From: Cryptomeria japonica
Lineage: Eukaryota; Streptophyta; Pinopsida; Cupressales; Cupressaceae
Length of the DNA: 64,000 nt
Assembly (NCBI RefSeq): GCF_030272615.1
Contig: NC_081414.1
Coordinates: 822,301,896 to 822,365,895 of the forward strand
Direction: 5' to 3'
A model generated the notes under the pieces. The model searched no databases, was not told the DNA's origin, and worked only from the letters and a program-made list of their open reading frames with translations. The position numbers and the translations under genes are program-made. How positions within the stretch are numbered: position 1 is the first letter of the stretch; each line of letters opens with the position of its first letter. Below, one piece after another: positions 23,978 to 37,480 of the stretch.

Positions 23978-24700
23978 CTATGTAACCAAACTGTCCATAA
24001 GAGAATCAAGCTCCACTACTATGTCCTCTACCTCTAGTCGGCCCACTAGACTACTAGAAACTTCCCCTGCTAGGGGCCTGAGATGCACCCTAAGAGGACT
24101 ACCCTGGAAAACCCTGTTTGCTCCTCTGCTTCCTCCTATGCTGAGAGTTGCCACCCTGCTAGCCATGGAACTATTTCGGTCTCACCAGTGGCTGCTGTTG
24201 TCCATCCTTAGCGAGTGTCTGAGGACTCCTAAACGGTGTAGTTGGCTAGGAATGGTTCCCACGAACTATGGGCCCACTAAAAGTTACACTCCCTATCTGC
24301 ACTCCCGACTGTCCACCATGTGCATGGCTAAGGTTCTACTCTACCAGCCTAGCTTTCGCCATGGCTACCTCAACTAAAGTTGGCTCAAACACTCTCACTC
24401 CTCCATTGATGTGATCATTTAGACCCCTCAAGAAGTGTTGAACAAGCATCACCTCATCGTTGCCAATATCGGCATATTGCTTAAGCTCATAGAGCCGATG
24501 CTCAAACTGATCTACTGACAAACTATACTAGCACAAAGCATAGAACTCGTCTGCCCAAGACTGCCTCCACTGGGGTGAGAGAAATCATGCCTTGAATCTC
24601 TCCAAAAAAATCTCCCATGATACGGTGTTAATTCTCACACTGATCCTCTCCTCTTCTAATCTCCACTAGATAGATGCAAAACTCTCGAGATGCATGATAG
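23978..24700 (-). mobile_element. Gypsy gag region (fossil)
   Basis: The minus strand includes SVDQFEHRLYELKQYADIG and VQHFLRGLNDHI, resembling the retrotransposon gag capsid domain ('...F..L.QY...V..F..GL...I'). A decayed zinc-knuckle-like stretch lies near 23970-24010. A CT run at 24895-24912 lies just upstream in element terms. Confidence 0.65.
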
Positions 24701-25339
24701 TGCATCTCGCCTTGGTGTTACTACCATATGAGAACATGGTGAAACACTAATCTAAACTGATAAGCCAGGTCTCGCCTCGAGACCGGTACCCTTTCTATCA
24801 AAGAAAGGAGGGTTGGACCTCATCAAGTCCCTCATGTGACCCATGGTAGCTGGATCTTGGTCAGGTGGGACCTGTCTCCTTCTAGGAGACCTCTTTCTCT
24901 CTCTCTCTCTCCCCTAGGACCTACTGATGTGACTACCCAACCTGAGCATGGATGGGCTAATCAACCTCATGCCTGGGGCCTGGCCTGGCTAGAACCTCCT
25001 GAAACATCTATCTTAGCTCTTCCCTTTTGGGAACTTTCTCTCCTACATATTATTCATCATGATGAACAAATTGCTCCTTCTCCACACTCGAATGAGTTGG
25101 TAGTGGCAAAGGACTATGGCGGTCAGAACCTCTACCCCATTCCCCACCTCTGCCTCTATTGCGGCCACCAACATGGCCACCTCCCTTGGCTTTCCTAGCC
25201 ATGACCTAACACTGCAAAAGAGAAAATGGTTGAGATCTACGCAGAGGATAAAAAACAAGGGAAACACAAACACTAAGACCTACACAAAAGGTCAAGCTGA
25301 ATGGGCTCACTACAATTCCAGAGTACCCAATGTTGACAC

Positions 25340-25357
25340 ATGGGTTTTGATACCAAA
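25340..25357 (-). other. Primer-binding site of the Gypsy element
   Basis: Next to the inner edge of the right LTR the minus strand reads TTTGGTATCAAAACCCATG, matching the initiator-methionine tRNA type primer site with small differences. Confidence 0.65.
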
Positions 25358-25358
25358 T

Positions 25359-28300
25359 GTAATGCCTCGCTAGGAACCCTAAAGGAAATAAACATTACTA
25401 GGCAACTAAAGGGTGAAATAATTTTTTTTAAAGATTAAGTGCATTAATTATTACATTGCATGTTTAATAACACAAGCGGAAGTCTAACACATGAATTCCT
25501 AAAGGGCTACCAATGAAGATTAATTTGTAACTAAAACAACATCATAAGGTTAATCCAATTATCCATCTGATTAGGGAACTCAAATACATCTAATTAAATC
25601 ATATTCATAAAACTGAATTCCACATTGAAAGATCTAAGGTGATACAATATATTTACTTTCAATGAAGCATTTACACGTAAGAATAAAGATAACTAAAATA
25701 GCATACATTCAAATGAATTTAAATTATAATATTCAATAATTACATGGCTTCCAATAGTACAAATGAAATTACATAAATTACAATGCCAAGGATACATAGT
25801 TTACTGATACAATGAGCACATGGGTCTCAAATGTACAATAATCATGAACATGTGATGATACATGAATGATGAACCCCAGGAACACTAGCGAAGCCAATCC
25901 TCACATGAAGGTACAAACAAGAATATCCAATGGGAAGTGGCACTACGACCCGACCATGTGATCCCAAATGGAATCACCCCACTATGCTAGGAGATGGCAG
26001 AAGACCCTCAAGAAAGCATAAACAAGACAAGGACGATAGTACAATATGACTCCACAATACTCATGTGACTCGAACTCACAATACACTAGTGACCCTAAGG
26101 AGAGAGTGTCATCGCATGGCTTAAGGTGGTTACCCTAGGTAGGCCTCCATAGGTCCCGGACCCCATCCTGGGTTATCCTGGTAACCTTTCCCGAACGCCC
26201 AGCTCCATCTAAGTATCATGCGGACCCTACCAACCCCTCGTGAAGACAAGGTGGTAGGTTTGACATTCTAGGCCTTCCCAGTACATCTTGAGCCTATACA
26301 AGCACTCAACCATGTGTGGGGTTCAATACCTTAATTAGTATTACAACTACCCACCCCCTAATCAATAATTAGATTATCACTTATTAACTAACTTTCGAGG
26401 GGTTATCTTGCAACCACTTCAGGTGCGGCCCCTGCTCAAAAGCCACTCTCTCAAAGGACACTAACAGATACAGTCTCTCTATGAGAACCCTATGGCGAAA
26501 CTGATAGCCATAACTAATCCTGACAAAATATAGGTGAAGAAAACACAATTCAATAACCTTGGATTGACCATTTGGAACAAAACACACAATGGTTCAAATC
26601 AACAAGGTTACACAAACAACACCTGATCGAGAGGGTACAACATGCATGACAACTTGACGACAACTCAAAACAATAATTGCAATGCAAATAAGCTCTTGCC
26701 AAAGATACCATTTTCACTACAGATCCTAATACAGGCAATCTTTTTAAAATAGTCAAAAGCATTAAATACTTGCAAATATCGATATTTAAAAATTATAGAA
26801 AATACAACTATGCTGATAAAAGAAATTCAGAGTTGTCATTTGTCAAGTAAGGCTAAAATTAACCACATTTAAATAAATAAAAATAACACCCTCAGGAAAA
26901 GTCATCGCATAATCACTTTAATTAACTCACTAACATATATTCATGATTAATTAATAAAAGAAACCCAAATATCTGTTTTCAACAAAAATAAATAAATTTT
27001 GGAATAAACATATATAATAATATAATATATGTATATAGATATATAATCATCGAATATATACCCATATAAATATATCGTATTAAAATATATATTAAAACGT
27101 AACAACCAAACTCAACAAATATACACTATTCCTAAATAGTCCAAAACAATAATATATTATATATTTTTTTAAAACTATATATATATATATATATATATAT
27201 ATTAATAAGCATATAACTAAAAAGTTCAAAATCATAAACTCTCTGGTTGTGAAAACAACAAGCATGAGAAAGGAAAAAGGCAGCTTTGAATTTGGTAGCA
27301 TTGCTACTGTTCCTCCCCGCGTGGTGGGTTTACCTTGTCATGTGGGGTCCAACCATTATTATTATTATTATTATTTTTTATAAATATAACTCTTCAAGCC
27401 CAACACTCTGAGAAAAATAAAGTATAATAAAATTTTAATTTTTTCTTTTTTAAACTAATCTTTTTCAAATAAAACTACTGGGCATACCAGATAAATAGTG
27501 AGACTCCCGAATGGCAGATTATAGGCAAAATCATGATGATTAACAAGCCATAAGAGAGAATTTTAAACCAAAATTTCTAATTTTCTTCACACACAGGAAG
27601 AACACAAAAACACACAGGAAGAAGAAATTTCCCAAAATTTTACCAGCATGACTTTCCTTTCACCATAAATTTACAAATTCACACAATAGGCAAACAAATC
27701 CCTTTCCCAAACCAGGAAACAAGGAATTTAAAATCCAAATTTAAAACTTGAAACTAATAACAGGAAGAATCAAATTTTTGATTTAAAATCAATCTCCTTC
27801 CAATTTTAACAAACTAAATCAGGGAAAAATTTAAACAACCAAAAATCAAACAATTTCCCAAATTTGAACTAATTTTAAAACTTCCCAAACAGGGATTTTT
27901 CAAAGTATCAACACACACAGAGATATTTTCCCAAGATAAATTAAAAAATTTCAAAACCAAGTAAAAAGTGAAAAACATCCAACCTGTGATAGCAATCCTG
28001 CAAGAACACTCTGAAATCAACCTGAATCGAGTCTCTAAGTTCTAGTTCTAGTTTCCAATCTAGCTTCCAAAAAATTGCCTCCCTTATTCCCGTGAGCTCT
28101 CAGGCATATGTGGAGAAAAATATTTCTAACCTAAACTTTTAGATTGAAAATTTTTTCTCATCCAATCACAAATTCCAATTTAAATTTTACTTTTTTAATT
28201 TCTCCCAAAAAGGTAAATCGAAAAGCTTTGTTTTTTAAATCATTTCTTTTCTCAATGGAATTTAATCAACTTTTTCTGAAAAGTTATAAAGTCAACAATT

Positions 28301-28674
28301 TAAACTTTATTTATTTTTAAATCTAAAAAGGCAATAGCATGAAATTAACTTTATTTATTTTTCTACTAGATTTAAATATGATCACTTTTCCAAATTTAAT
28401 GCAATTATCAAATTAAATTTAATAACCCCATTCAATTAACTAAATCCATAACACAATGGCATAATAATAAATAAATTAAATACACCAACTATGAAATAAC
28501 ACCATAAACTCAATAAAATATTCTAATCCAAATGGAGGCACACAAACCAAGAAAAGCCACACGAAGACTCTGAAAAAGTCAAATGACCAAGACTCGAAGA
28601 CCGAACAAATGGAAAGGATGACCAACTGATGACACTCACATGAGTGTAACTAAGGGTAAAATTTAGGGTCCACA
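25359..28674 (-). mobile_element. 5' LTR of the Gypsy element
   Basis: About 3.3 kb, bounded by TGTAATGCC on the left and by CCACA on the right (TG...CA in the element's direction). It holds a TA microsatellite (about 27178-27202) and a TTA run (about 27355-27376). The outer 335 bp are repeated at 9875-10209. The outer boundary is inferred from that match. Confidence 0.7.
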
Positions 28675-31625
28675 ACTATCTCCTCCATTGCTATTAGACA
28701 AATAAGGTACACTCAGACCACTGAAGCCAGGTGGAGAAAATACCCGAACCTAAATGATATTTGTACTTGCAATGCCCTGCATCAATGAACCACACACATA
28801 TATAGAGATATATAGAATACATGGCACACACATTGATAGAGGAGAATCATGACGTTCCCTGTCTCACTGGAGTGAGTGAAGGGAAATCATCCCCTATCTA
28901 GACGGAAGCTTTAAGAAGCTAGATATTTTTTGCATTACTTAGAAGAGAACCTTTCCAACCTGTCGGTTTCCTCTAAATCCTTTGTAGGAGCCCAATCTAG
29001 ATTGACTATTACACCTTCGCAACAATTAGAGGTAAGCCCAACTAAGAATATGAGAGTCTAGCAATTTGGCAATTTAGAATCCTTACAATGCTACTCTGAA
29101 TATCATGGGGGAAATTCATGAAGTAAATATCACTCTTGTCGAAGTTATTTTTTTTGTCCCGAAGCACTAGCATAGTCTAAGAGAATGGAGAACTAACCTC
29201 TAGCGTCTACCACTGAGGCTAAACCAAGTAATAGGTTATCATCCACAAATTACTAATTAGAGATAACAAAAGGTCTTAAGTATTTGAGTTAGTTATTTTG
29301 GAAATTTTAAGCAATAATTAAGAGTTCTAGCAATATTTTTAACACCTTCAACAAAAATCACTAGTTTGGTTTTGAGGTTGACGAACATGAGGACAAATGT
29401 GCACAACAATATTTATTTCATTAGGTTCATTCTTATAACTAGAAACATATTTCATGTTGATTAATCATTGATATATGGATGGCTTAGGAGACCTAAAACA
29501 TGATTCAATTGAGATGAAGTCATTAAGGGCATATTCTAAGATATCGAAGTTATTACTACTAAACAACTCATCAAGTGCATGAAAATCATGTAAAAAGAGA
29601 TCCAACATGGTTTACTAAGATTACTTTTTTGAAGATATGCAGTGATAGGAGAAAATAGAAGAGAAAGAAGGAGAAGAAAAAAATGAGAAGACGTAAAATG
29701 ATGATTAAGGGATAGAAAATATTGTTTTAAATATTTGGTTTTCTAATCTAAAAAAATAGAATTTTTTCAAAGAAATATCTTTAAATGATGTAATCTAATA
29801 AAATGATAAACCACTCAATAAAATAAGCAATTAAGAAAACAAAATAGAAGACATAAATAATTTATGTAGCTTTGATTTTATTTTTTTAAGAATCAAAATG
29901 TATGTAAAAGATGACAAGTTCATTCAAATTTTTAATATGGAAAAGAGTTGGACTAAACTAGCTAGTAATTTAACCAAAACTAAACTCTCTTCCACAAAAA
30001 ATTTGAATGTGAATGGACAAAACCTATTTAGTTTGGATAACTTTAGTCAAAGAAAGACACAAACAATGCAGGTTCTATTCCTTTGTTGTTAAGAAAATTG
30101 GAATGTGAATGGACAAAACCTATTAATTGTGATGTTGTCTAATTAAGGACCAAATAATGTATAAATGACAATATAAATAGATAAATAGAATTGTAGTCAC
30201 ATAGATAAGAATAGGTAGTAGGAGAGACAGAACAATGATATAGAGGTGCACATTGACTAAAGGTAGAGGTTTTTTGTATTGGAATAGTGTGTTGGGTTCC
30301 CTCGTCTTGGGTATTTGTGACTGACACAAAGGAGTAGTATTTCATATAGGAAGTTTTGTAGGTTTGTCTCTTAAAAATTCAATTAAAAATAGTTAGACAA
30401 GTGAATTGGGAAGTCTAGTCTAGGTATTTTTGCCTATTCAAAATTTGTTGCATCCTGTGATAGTTTTATCTATGCATCCATAACACTTTCATTGTTAGAT
30501 TTAAACCTACACAAACACAAAGAGAGGAAAATAGTTGTGGCTATATAGGAGATTACCTTAGTCAAGCCCCCATTTTTCAGTATACCCACCTCAATGAATA
30601 TCCAAATAGAAACTAAAATAAAGTGTGTCTTTTGAAACCTAAGTGTTTCTTAGATTTTTGCAAGCAATGACATATGAAACATAAAAGGAAACCCTACTCA
30701 ATTATGTTAGAGTGAATTTGTAGATGGATCAATAAAAATTAGTGTACAAACCAACTCAAGGGTGCATAAATGCATAAATAATGGAAAGAGAATGGTAAAT
30801 TTTATATCTAAATATTAAATATCAGAGATGTGAGAACCACATTCAATCATACCAAACCTTTGAGGAGACGTACAAGTTAATGATTTGTCAATAATTCCAT
30901 ATCTTCCACTAACATTCCTTGAAGCTTCAATCATCTTTCTGTAATGGTGAATGAACAATGTTGTAAACTTGATATTTCATATTATTCTTCAAACATGTAG
31001 ACCCGTGTGATCAGTTTGATAGAGCTTTGCTATCATCAAGAGTGCATATCAAAATGAGAAAAAGTTACTAGCTTATATTTAAGTCACAAGGTTGATTTTT
31101 GATAAAAAGCCGACATTAAATAATCAAAGACAAATATTGAGACTAGAAGTTTCGTAATGTAGGCTAACACTTTAAAAAAATTTGGTGGCACATGTATGTT
31201 GGGCATCCTAATCCTACCAAAATAAGCTCTCCCAGAGGGAGATGTAAGAATTTAGGCCTCTGACATCATATTTGCTCCTCATTTTAGTTTTTGTTCTTGA
31301 ATTAAGTGTGGGATGAAAGATGAACATTTGAAATAGAAATTTTGGACACAACATTTTAAGTTGGGGTAAAGTCAAGGCTAAAAAAGACCGTAAAGATCTT
31401 GGATTTTAAAAATTAAATCAAGTGTCTAAAAGAGTATCAAATTGAGCTCACAATTAAGAAGTAAAATTTACTAGATTACAATTGATAATTTTATTATGTT
31501 ATTATTTCATTCTTTTAGATTCTTGACTTACTCCAACATTGTATATGATTCATGAAAACATCTACCTTCACATCAATATGATTGCTGCACATAGCCCTAT
31601 CGAAAGAGTGTATGGAGCCAATTAT
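28675..31625. repeat. Duplicated block A, copy 3, with its left flank
   Basis: From 28675 to 28800 it matches the flank at 10210-10335, next to the Gypsy LTR edge. From 28800 onward it is the third copy of block A, closer in its details to copy 2 than to copy 1 (for example the run of T at 29148-29155 and the repeated phrase at about 30092-30125). Confidence 0.85.
28860..29420 (-). mobile_element. L1-type LINE reverse transcriptase fragment, copy 3
   Basis: Same stretch as 13200-13760, with the KSDIYFMNFPHDIQ-like, VRILNCQIARL and LGLPLI parts recognisable on the minus strand. Stops interrupt it. Confidence 0.7.
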
Positions 31626-34600
31626 TATAGTTTATATATATATTTTTTTTTTCATAAAATTCTCACTGTTGTAGCAAAAAAAATTAGTAGAGGGTCGATT
31701 AAGCCTCTACCCCTTTGCTTAAATTTGGTTAGAAAATGACTTCTTTGCATCTTCAATCTCATTGCTAGTTAAATATCTCTGTTCGTGGCCTATCTTTAGC
31801 CATGATTTTGTGGACTTCCTAAAGATTTATTGTGTAGATTATCTAATTGGTTTCGTGGCGATCTCTGGGTTTACAAGTTGTCTTTACATTGCAAGGCTTT
31901 AAGGATTTATTGGAGTATCTGCACTCATGCCTTACGTTGGCAGTTGGCACTATGCAACCCCATTTTCCTTGTCAATGCCACTCAACATAGGAAGCTTTGA
32001 CAAGGTTACTTTCCTTGGTGTAATTGTTGTCTATATTTCTCACGATAGATACTTTCTTGGTGGAAATATAGCCACCTAAGTCATTTAAAGTGACATCCAT
32101 CATCATCATAGGAACCTCCATTCATCACGATCACACAACGTATACGTATATTTTAAATCTTTATTCTTCCAACAACGTATACGTGACCTCACATTTCGTC
32201 TTACACAGTTGTGCGTTTTTTTGTCCCTCTTCCTCAATAACACGATTCCTCTACGTTCAACAATTTCTACTACTCTAGATACCTGCACGTGGCCCTCCAC
32301 GCATACTTTTCACTTTGCCAGCCAATAGACACTAATTCGTTTTATAAGCAAGATGTAATTAAGGGACATCAACTCAAGAATGAAATAATAAGTCTTAATC
32401 CACAAAAATTTAACATGATTCAAGAGTTATTCACTAAGATAAAATTGCTAAGGATAAATCTTAAGCAATATGAACAATTGACCCTCAGTGTCTTATCAAA
32501 GTTAGATCCTCATTATTTATTTAATGTTTGTTTCTACTTTTCATCCAACAAAGAAAGATTTTGGTTATTTATTTAATGTTTGTTTCTACTTTTCATCCAA
32601 CAAAGAAAGATTTTGGTTCATGCCTCATTGTGCCTTCTCTTTCAAAATTTTCTACTAAGCTCACCAATGAGAAAGATGAGATAATTCAAATAGGTACGAT
32701 GAAGCCATCAAAGTATCAAGAGCTTAATTCAATTGAACAAAAGGATTCTGAATATAAGGGAAAGAAACAAACGGAGTAGTTAAGGGACCTAAATCAGAGT
32801 CTTCGTCTTCCTCATTGAAAGCGAAAACTAATGCAGGAGCATCCTGCCCTCCGTGTTAGATTTGGAATATCAAAACAGGGTATGGATATCCAATTAATAA
32901 AGACAGAAGTCAAAATGGTAGGGGCATTTATATCTCCACCGAGTTGCAAGAAAAGAAACAGAAATGGAATAAAAAAGATTGCATGAAAAACTATTAAGTA
33001 ATGTCCAAGAGGAAGATTAATATGCAATAAAAGCTGATAGGGGCCTCGGTTATTTTAGAAATGGCCAAATACAGATTATAACAGGCATTATTGGCTTTAA
33101 TTAAGAGAGTGGAATGGAGGAGGGTAGAAAGTTGAAGGAAGGAAAGAGAATGGATAGCGTAGCATAAGGAATGGTTTCAGCCATAGATGGAATAGATTGA
33201 AAGCCACGATGAAAAAAAATATATAGTGATCATCGTCCTAAAATGATAAGGGGAGGTGAATGGAAGGGGGGGCCGTTAGTGAGAGGGCTAGGTTGCGTAG
33301 GAAGAAAAGAGGCCTGCTAAGGAATTAAGAGCATGAAACAAATGGGTATGGGGGTAGGGCTTCGGAGTAGCAAGTGAGCACTGAGCAACGATCAAAAGGA
33401 GATGGGGTGGTTGCACACGATAACGAGAACGACATAGGAGGCTCCGTGGGGAGTAGTGCACAGTGGAAATAGTATATAGGCTGTGTGGACAGAGATATTA
33501 AATAAATTTGGGCAAGGTTGGCTGTATGAAAGGTGAAAAATGAATAAATTGTGTGATGAGGAGAAATTCATAAAAGGAGCTGTGACGTCGAGTGCATAGT
33601 AAAGAGAAGCTGGAGTAAGAGGCCATTGTAGGTCATGTGATGTACTAGTTAGTTTAAAATTGGATTGAATAAATTTGGTTTTGGTTGTAGTTGCATTTCA
33701 AATTTTGAAATCATACAGTTTCTTTGTGGCTTCTATTTGTGTTTTGAATTATTGAATTTTAAAAGGTGGGAGGTTGTTTTTATATTGTATTAGTGGTATG
33801 ACAGAGGGTGTTCCTAAGTGTGTAAGTAGATCGCTGATTATGAGGCAGCTTGGTACAAGGATCTTAGGGAAAAGTCGTGCGGAGAAGTCCCTTAAATGTA
33901 TAAATAGATTGTCAGATGTGAGGCAATTTGCACCAAATTTATCAAAGTTGGTCGAAGGAAGTGCATCTTTTGTGTATAGATAGATCGTTAAGTATAGAGG
34001 TAGTTTGTAAATTAGATGGTGGATTTGGAAGTGGAAGTAGAACTGCCGATTTGAGGCAACTTTGCACTGAGAAACTTACACATCATGTGTAAGAAAAGAG
34101 AAGAGAAAGAGAATATCAAGGTAAACTAAGTATTTCCTATTACACAATGAAGGGAATAGATGTAAGACCAAGAGTATCAATTTTGGACTTGGAAGAAAGA
34201 ACCAATTTCTGTAGACTTCAAAAATAGATAATAGAGAAAAGAGAAATAGCATGTATGATTGATAGAAGTAATGATGGAAGGGACATTCGGAATTTGATTA
34301 AAGGACATATCCGATGTTGGAAAAGAGGAGAAGAAGGTTATAGAGAAGAATAAGATTGTAGATATGAAAGAGATGGTATAAAATGGGATGAAGGATCTCA
34401 TGGACAAAGTGGCCATATTGACCAAGGTAATTGAAAATAAGACTAGAATTTCAAAGTTCCGTTTAGAGGAACCCGGAGAGGAAAGTGAGAGTTATCTTGA
34501 AGAGGTGGTGACATCGAATGCTGCTGATTTGAGCAGTGCAACAAAGAGTAATGATAACACAATATTTGGTCATGAGTTTGAAGATGAAGATGTGATTAAA

Positions 34601-35496
34601 GAAATGCTTGAAGAAGGTAAAGGTATAGAAGACACCAAAGTTTTCATGACAAGCCAATAAGACACTCAAGATGTGGAAGCTAAGATGATGCACTTTGTGG
34701 GCCGTAAATTTGAAGAACTTAATGCGATTGAAGAAGATGTGGTAATAGACAATGGCAATGAAAAGGTTATATTGAAAGAGGCAATGCATAGTATTTTTAA
34801 TTTTTATGAAGAAAATGAGAGAGGATTGTATGTAGATGAAAATATTAAAGAAGATAGTATGAAGACAGATGTTGCAGTAGTAGTGAAATAACATGTGAAA
34901 GAGGTAAAGTTATACTTTCTTGAATTTGTGAAAGATGATTTGCATGTTTAGATAAATGAGGTAGTGAATACAAAAGAGATGGCATAGGTAGATGTTGCTA
35001 GTGCTGATTTATATGTAGCAAAATATTTGTATGATGAAGCAAAGGATGTGAGAAGTGAGGATGTTGTGGTAGATGGTGAAAGAGAAATTATATGAATGGT
35101 AGAGGAGGTAATTTCTTATTTTCTTGAATTTGATAAGAATAAAATTGATGTGTGTGAAGAAGTGAAAAATGAAGTCTTCTATTTGCATGAGTTCACTAAT
35201 ACATATTTGTATGCAAGTATTTTGAAGAGTAGTGAAGAAGCGTGTTATATGAGGATGGTTGAAAGTGGATTAAATTCCATGGTGGTAAAGAAGAGTGGAG
35301 TTCAGATTTCATTGAGAAGGATGGAGCATGCTCCAAGTAGATGTTAGAAAAAGAGAAAAAAGAAAATTATTTGAAGTGAATTTTTCCATAGTGTTGGAGC
35401 TCATTGTAGATTATTCACAATATCAAAAGGTGATTCTATTAATCAAGTCCATTTTTGTGAGCCTATGCTCACAAACTTTCTACCAGATGAATCTAA
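31626..35496. repeat. Duplicated block B, copy 3
   Basis: Corresponds to 15956-18860. Divergence is about 3-6% in most of it, but 31990-32865 is virtually identical to 16352-17227. After about 34645 it continues into sequence not present in copy 2. Confidence 0.75.
32289..32779 (+). mobile_element. Copia gag relic, copy 2
   Basis: Identical to 16638-17128 as far as I can compare, with the same FTKIKLL and LSVLSKLDPHYLF signature of Copia gag. It is a broken fossil with no pol region. Confidence 0.65.
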
Positions 35497-36299
35497 TGCA
35501 GAAGCATCCTTCCTACCATTCTAGACTTGGAACATCAAATAGGGTATGGATATCCATTTGATAAAGACAAAAGTCAAAATAGTAGGGGTATTTATATCTC
35601 CACTGAGATGCAAGAAAAGAATAAAAAATGGCATAAAAAAGATTGCAAGAAAAATAACTAAGTAATGTCCAAGAGGAAGATTAGTATGCAATAAAAGTTC
35701 ATAGGGGCATTGATTATTTTAGAAATGACCATATATAGATTATAAGAGGTATTTCCATTATTTAAGAGAGTATAATGGAGGAGGGTAGAATGTTCAAAGG
35801 AAGGAAAGAGAAGGGGCAACACAACATAAGGAATGGTTTTAGTCATAGAAGCAAGAGATTGAAAAATCTGATAAAAAATATATATAGTGATCATCGTCCT
35901 TGAATGGTAAGGGGAGGTGAATGGAATAGGGGAGTCTGTTAGTGAGAGGGTTGGTTTGTGTAGGAATAAAAGAGGCTTGTTAAGAAATTAAGAGCATGAA
36001 ATAAATGGGTAAGGGAGGTGCGACTGCAAAGTAGAAAGTGAGTACTAGGCAGTGATCAAGAGGAGATGGGGTGGTTGTGTAGGATAAGGAGAAAGACATA
36101 GGAGGATATGTGAGGAGTAGTGCATAGTGAGAATAGAATATAGGGTTTGTGGACAAAGATATTAAATAAATTTGGAAAAGGTTGGTTGTATCAAAGGTGA
36201 GAAATGAATAGTGTGTGTGATGAAGAGAAATTCATAAAGAGATTTGTCAAGTCAAGTGCATAGGAAAGATAAGTTGGAGTAAGAGGCCATTTTAGGCCA
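32832..36299 (+). mobile_element. Short non-autonomous LTR-like element
   Basis: Two direct repeats of about 800 bp, 32832-33635 and 35497-36299, both starting TGCAG and ending in CA before TGTGATG, flank about 1.86 kb. The repeats are clearly homologous but differ by more than 10% by eye, so it is old. The inner part encodes only short glutamate- and lysine-rich frames (for example 34388-34660 and 34673-34891), with no reverse transcriptase or integrase. A clear primer-binding site is missing. It may be a LARD-like passenger, or a segment repeated by another route. Confidence 0.5.
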
Positions 36300-37480
36300 T
36301 GTGATGGGTAAGAACACCAAGATGGTGAACAAAAAATGGGGTATAAGTGGCCACTTTTTTCTGAAATCAACTAGACCTAAACTCGCAGGAGATATTTGAG
36401 ACCCATCTACTCAAAATTTGAAGATACCAAAAGAAAAGGAAATTTAGTACTCTGAATTTAGTTTCCAAACTACTAATTTTTTTCAAAAATAGATAGGATT
36501 AAGGAAGTCAAATTTTTTCGTGCTCACAAAGTGTTCCTATTTTTTTCAACAAAACATAACATAGTGTCTCATGTGTGTGTCAAAAAAGTTATAGCTTAAT
36601 TTAGTATTATGAAAAAATATTTGGTAGAAAGATAGTTAAGAGTGAGTACTAGAAGTTGTGTATTTTTTGTAATATTTTGCTGAGTATTTTTTCTTAAGAT
36701 TTTTTTTAAGTGGACACATCTTGAAAATCAGGTACCTCTTTGTGCATGTTATAAAACTTGCACCAAAATAATGAAAAAATTAATTTTTTTTTTGAAGTTT
36801 AAAGAATGAAGTGTAAAACAATAATATATAATTTGATTCAAATTTGGACAATATATAAGTGTAAAACATGTCTTTAAGAACTCTGGAGACATTGGTAAAA
36901 GAAATTAAAAATTAATATGGTAATGTTGTTGAAATAAAAAAAAACTGATATGGTTAGAAAGCTCAAAAGATGGGTGAAATTATGGTGGTAATTTTACAAA
37001 TACCCACTTGATAACATGTAAAATTGATGACGATGAAGTTGAGAAACCAAATTAGAAGAAGAAAACAAATAAAAAGGAGGGAAATGAAGCTCCCAAGCCT
37101 AAGGCTTGTCATCCAAGGCTAAGTAGAAGGAAAAATGTGTACATGTTATTTTAATTAAGAACACATACGTGTTATTTAAAAAAGAAACATGCACATGTAT
37201 TAATGCGTACATGTTATGGTTAGCAAGAAAACATGTGTGTGTTTTGTTTCATTAAGCTACAAAATGAACATTGACTTAGTTTTTCATCAAGATATATACA
37301 TAAGTATAAGTTATATTTTCTCTTTGTCTTTTATCTTTCTTATCTTATACTTTAAGTTATATTTTATGTATATATTGTTAGGATGTTTGATAGTGGTTTT
37401 AGATCTCTAGGAATCATAATGCAAATTCTAGATTTTAATAGATCTTATAATTTTTTAAATAGTCAAATTTCAGTAGTCAG
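36300..37480. other. Stretch without recognised features
   Basis: AT-rich. Around 37130-37235 short variants of ACATGTTATTTTAATTAAGA and ACACATACGTGTTATTTAA alternate with near-palindromic ACATGT/ACGTGT steps. No gene is supported. Confidence 0.4.

Larger units (their letters stand above)
19163..28674 (-). mobile_element. Ty3/Gypsy LTR retrotransposon (fossil), chromovirus-like
   Basis: A minus-strand element with gag, protease, reverse transcriptase, RNase H and integrase in that order, which is the Ty3/Gypsy order. The right end is a long LTR (25359-28674); the left LTR (19163 to about 20440) is incomplete. The two LTRs share the edge TGTAATGCC. By eye they differ by about 5% where they align, so insertion was probably several to some tens of million years ago, depending on the plant's rate. 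The coding part has many breaks and cannot be active. No matching target-site duplication flanks it, in line with the later rearrangement of this region. Confidence 0.85.

Noticed and set aside
23952-24377. 141-codon plus-strand frame
   Set aside because: It lies antisense to the gag region of the Gypsy element and has no domain of its own.
34388-35347. A host gene encoding Glu/Lys-rich proteins
   Set aside because: The frames are short, lie between LTR-like repeats, and recur in the duplicated block at 18596-18859. A retroelement interior is a simpler reading.
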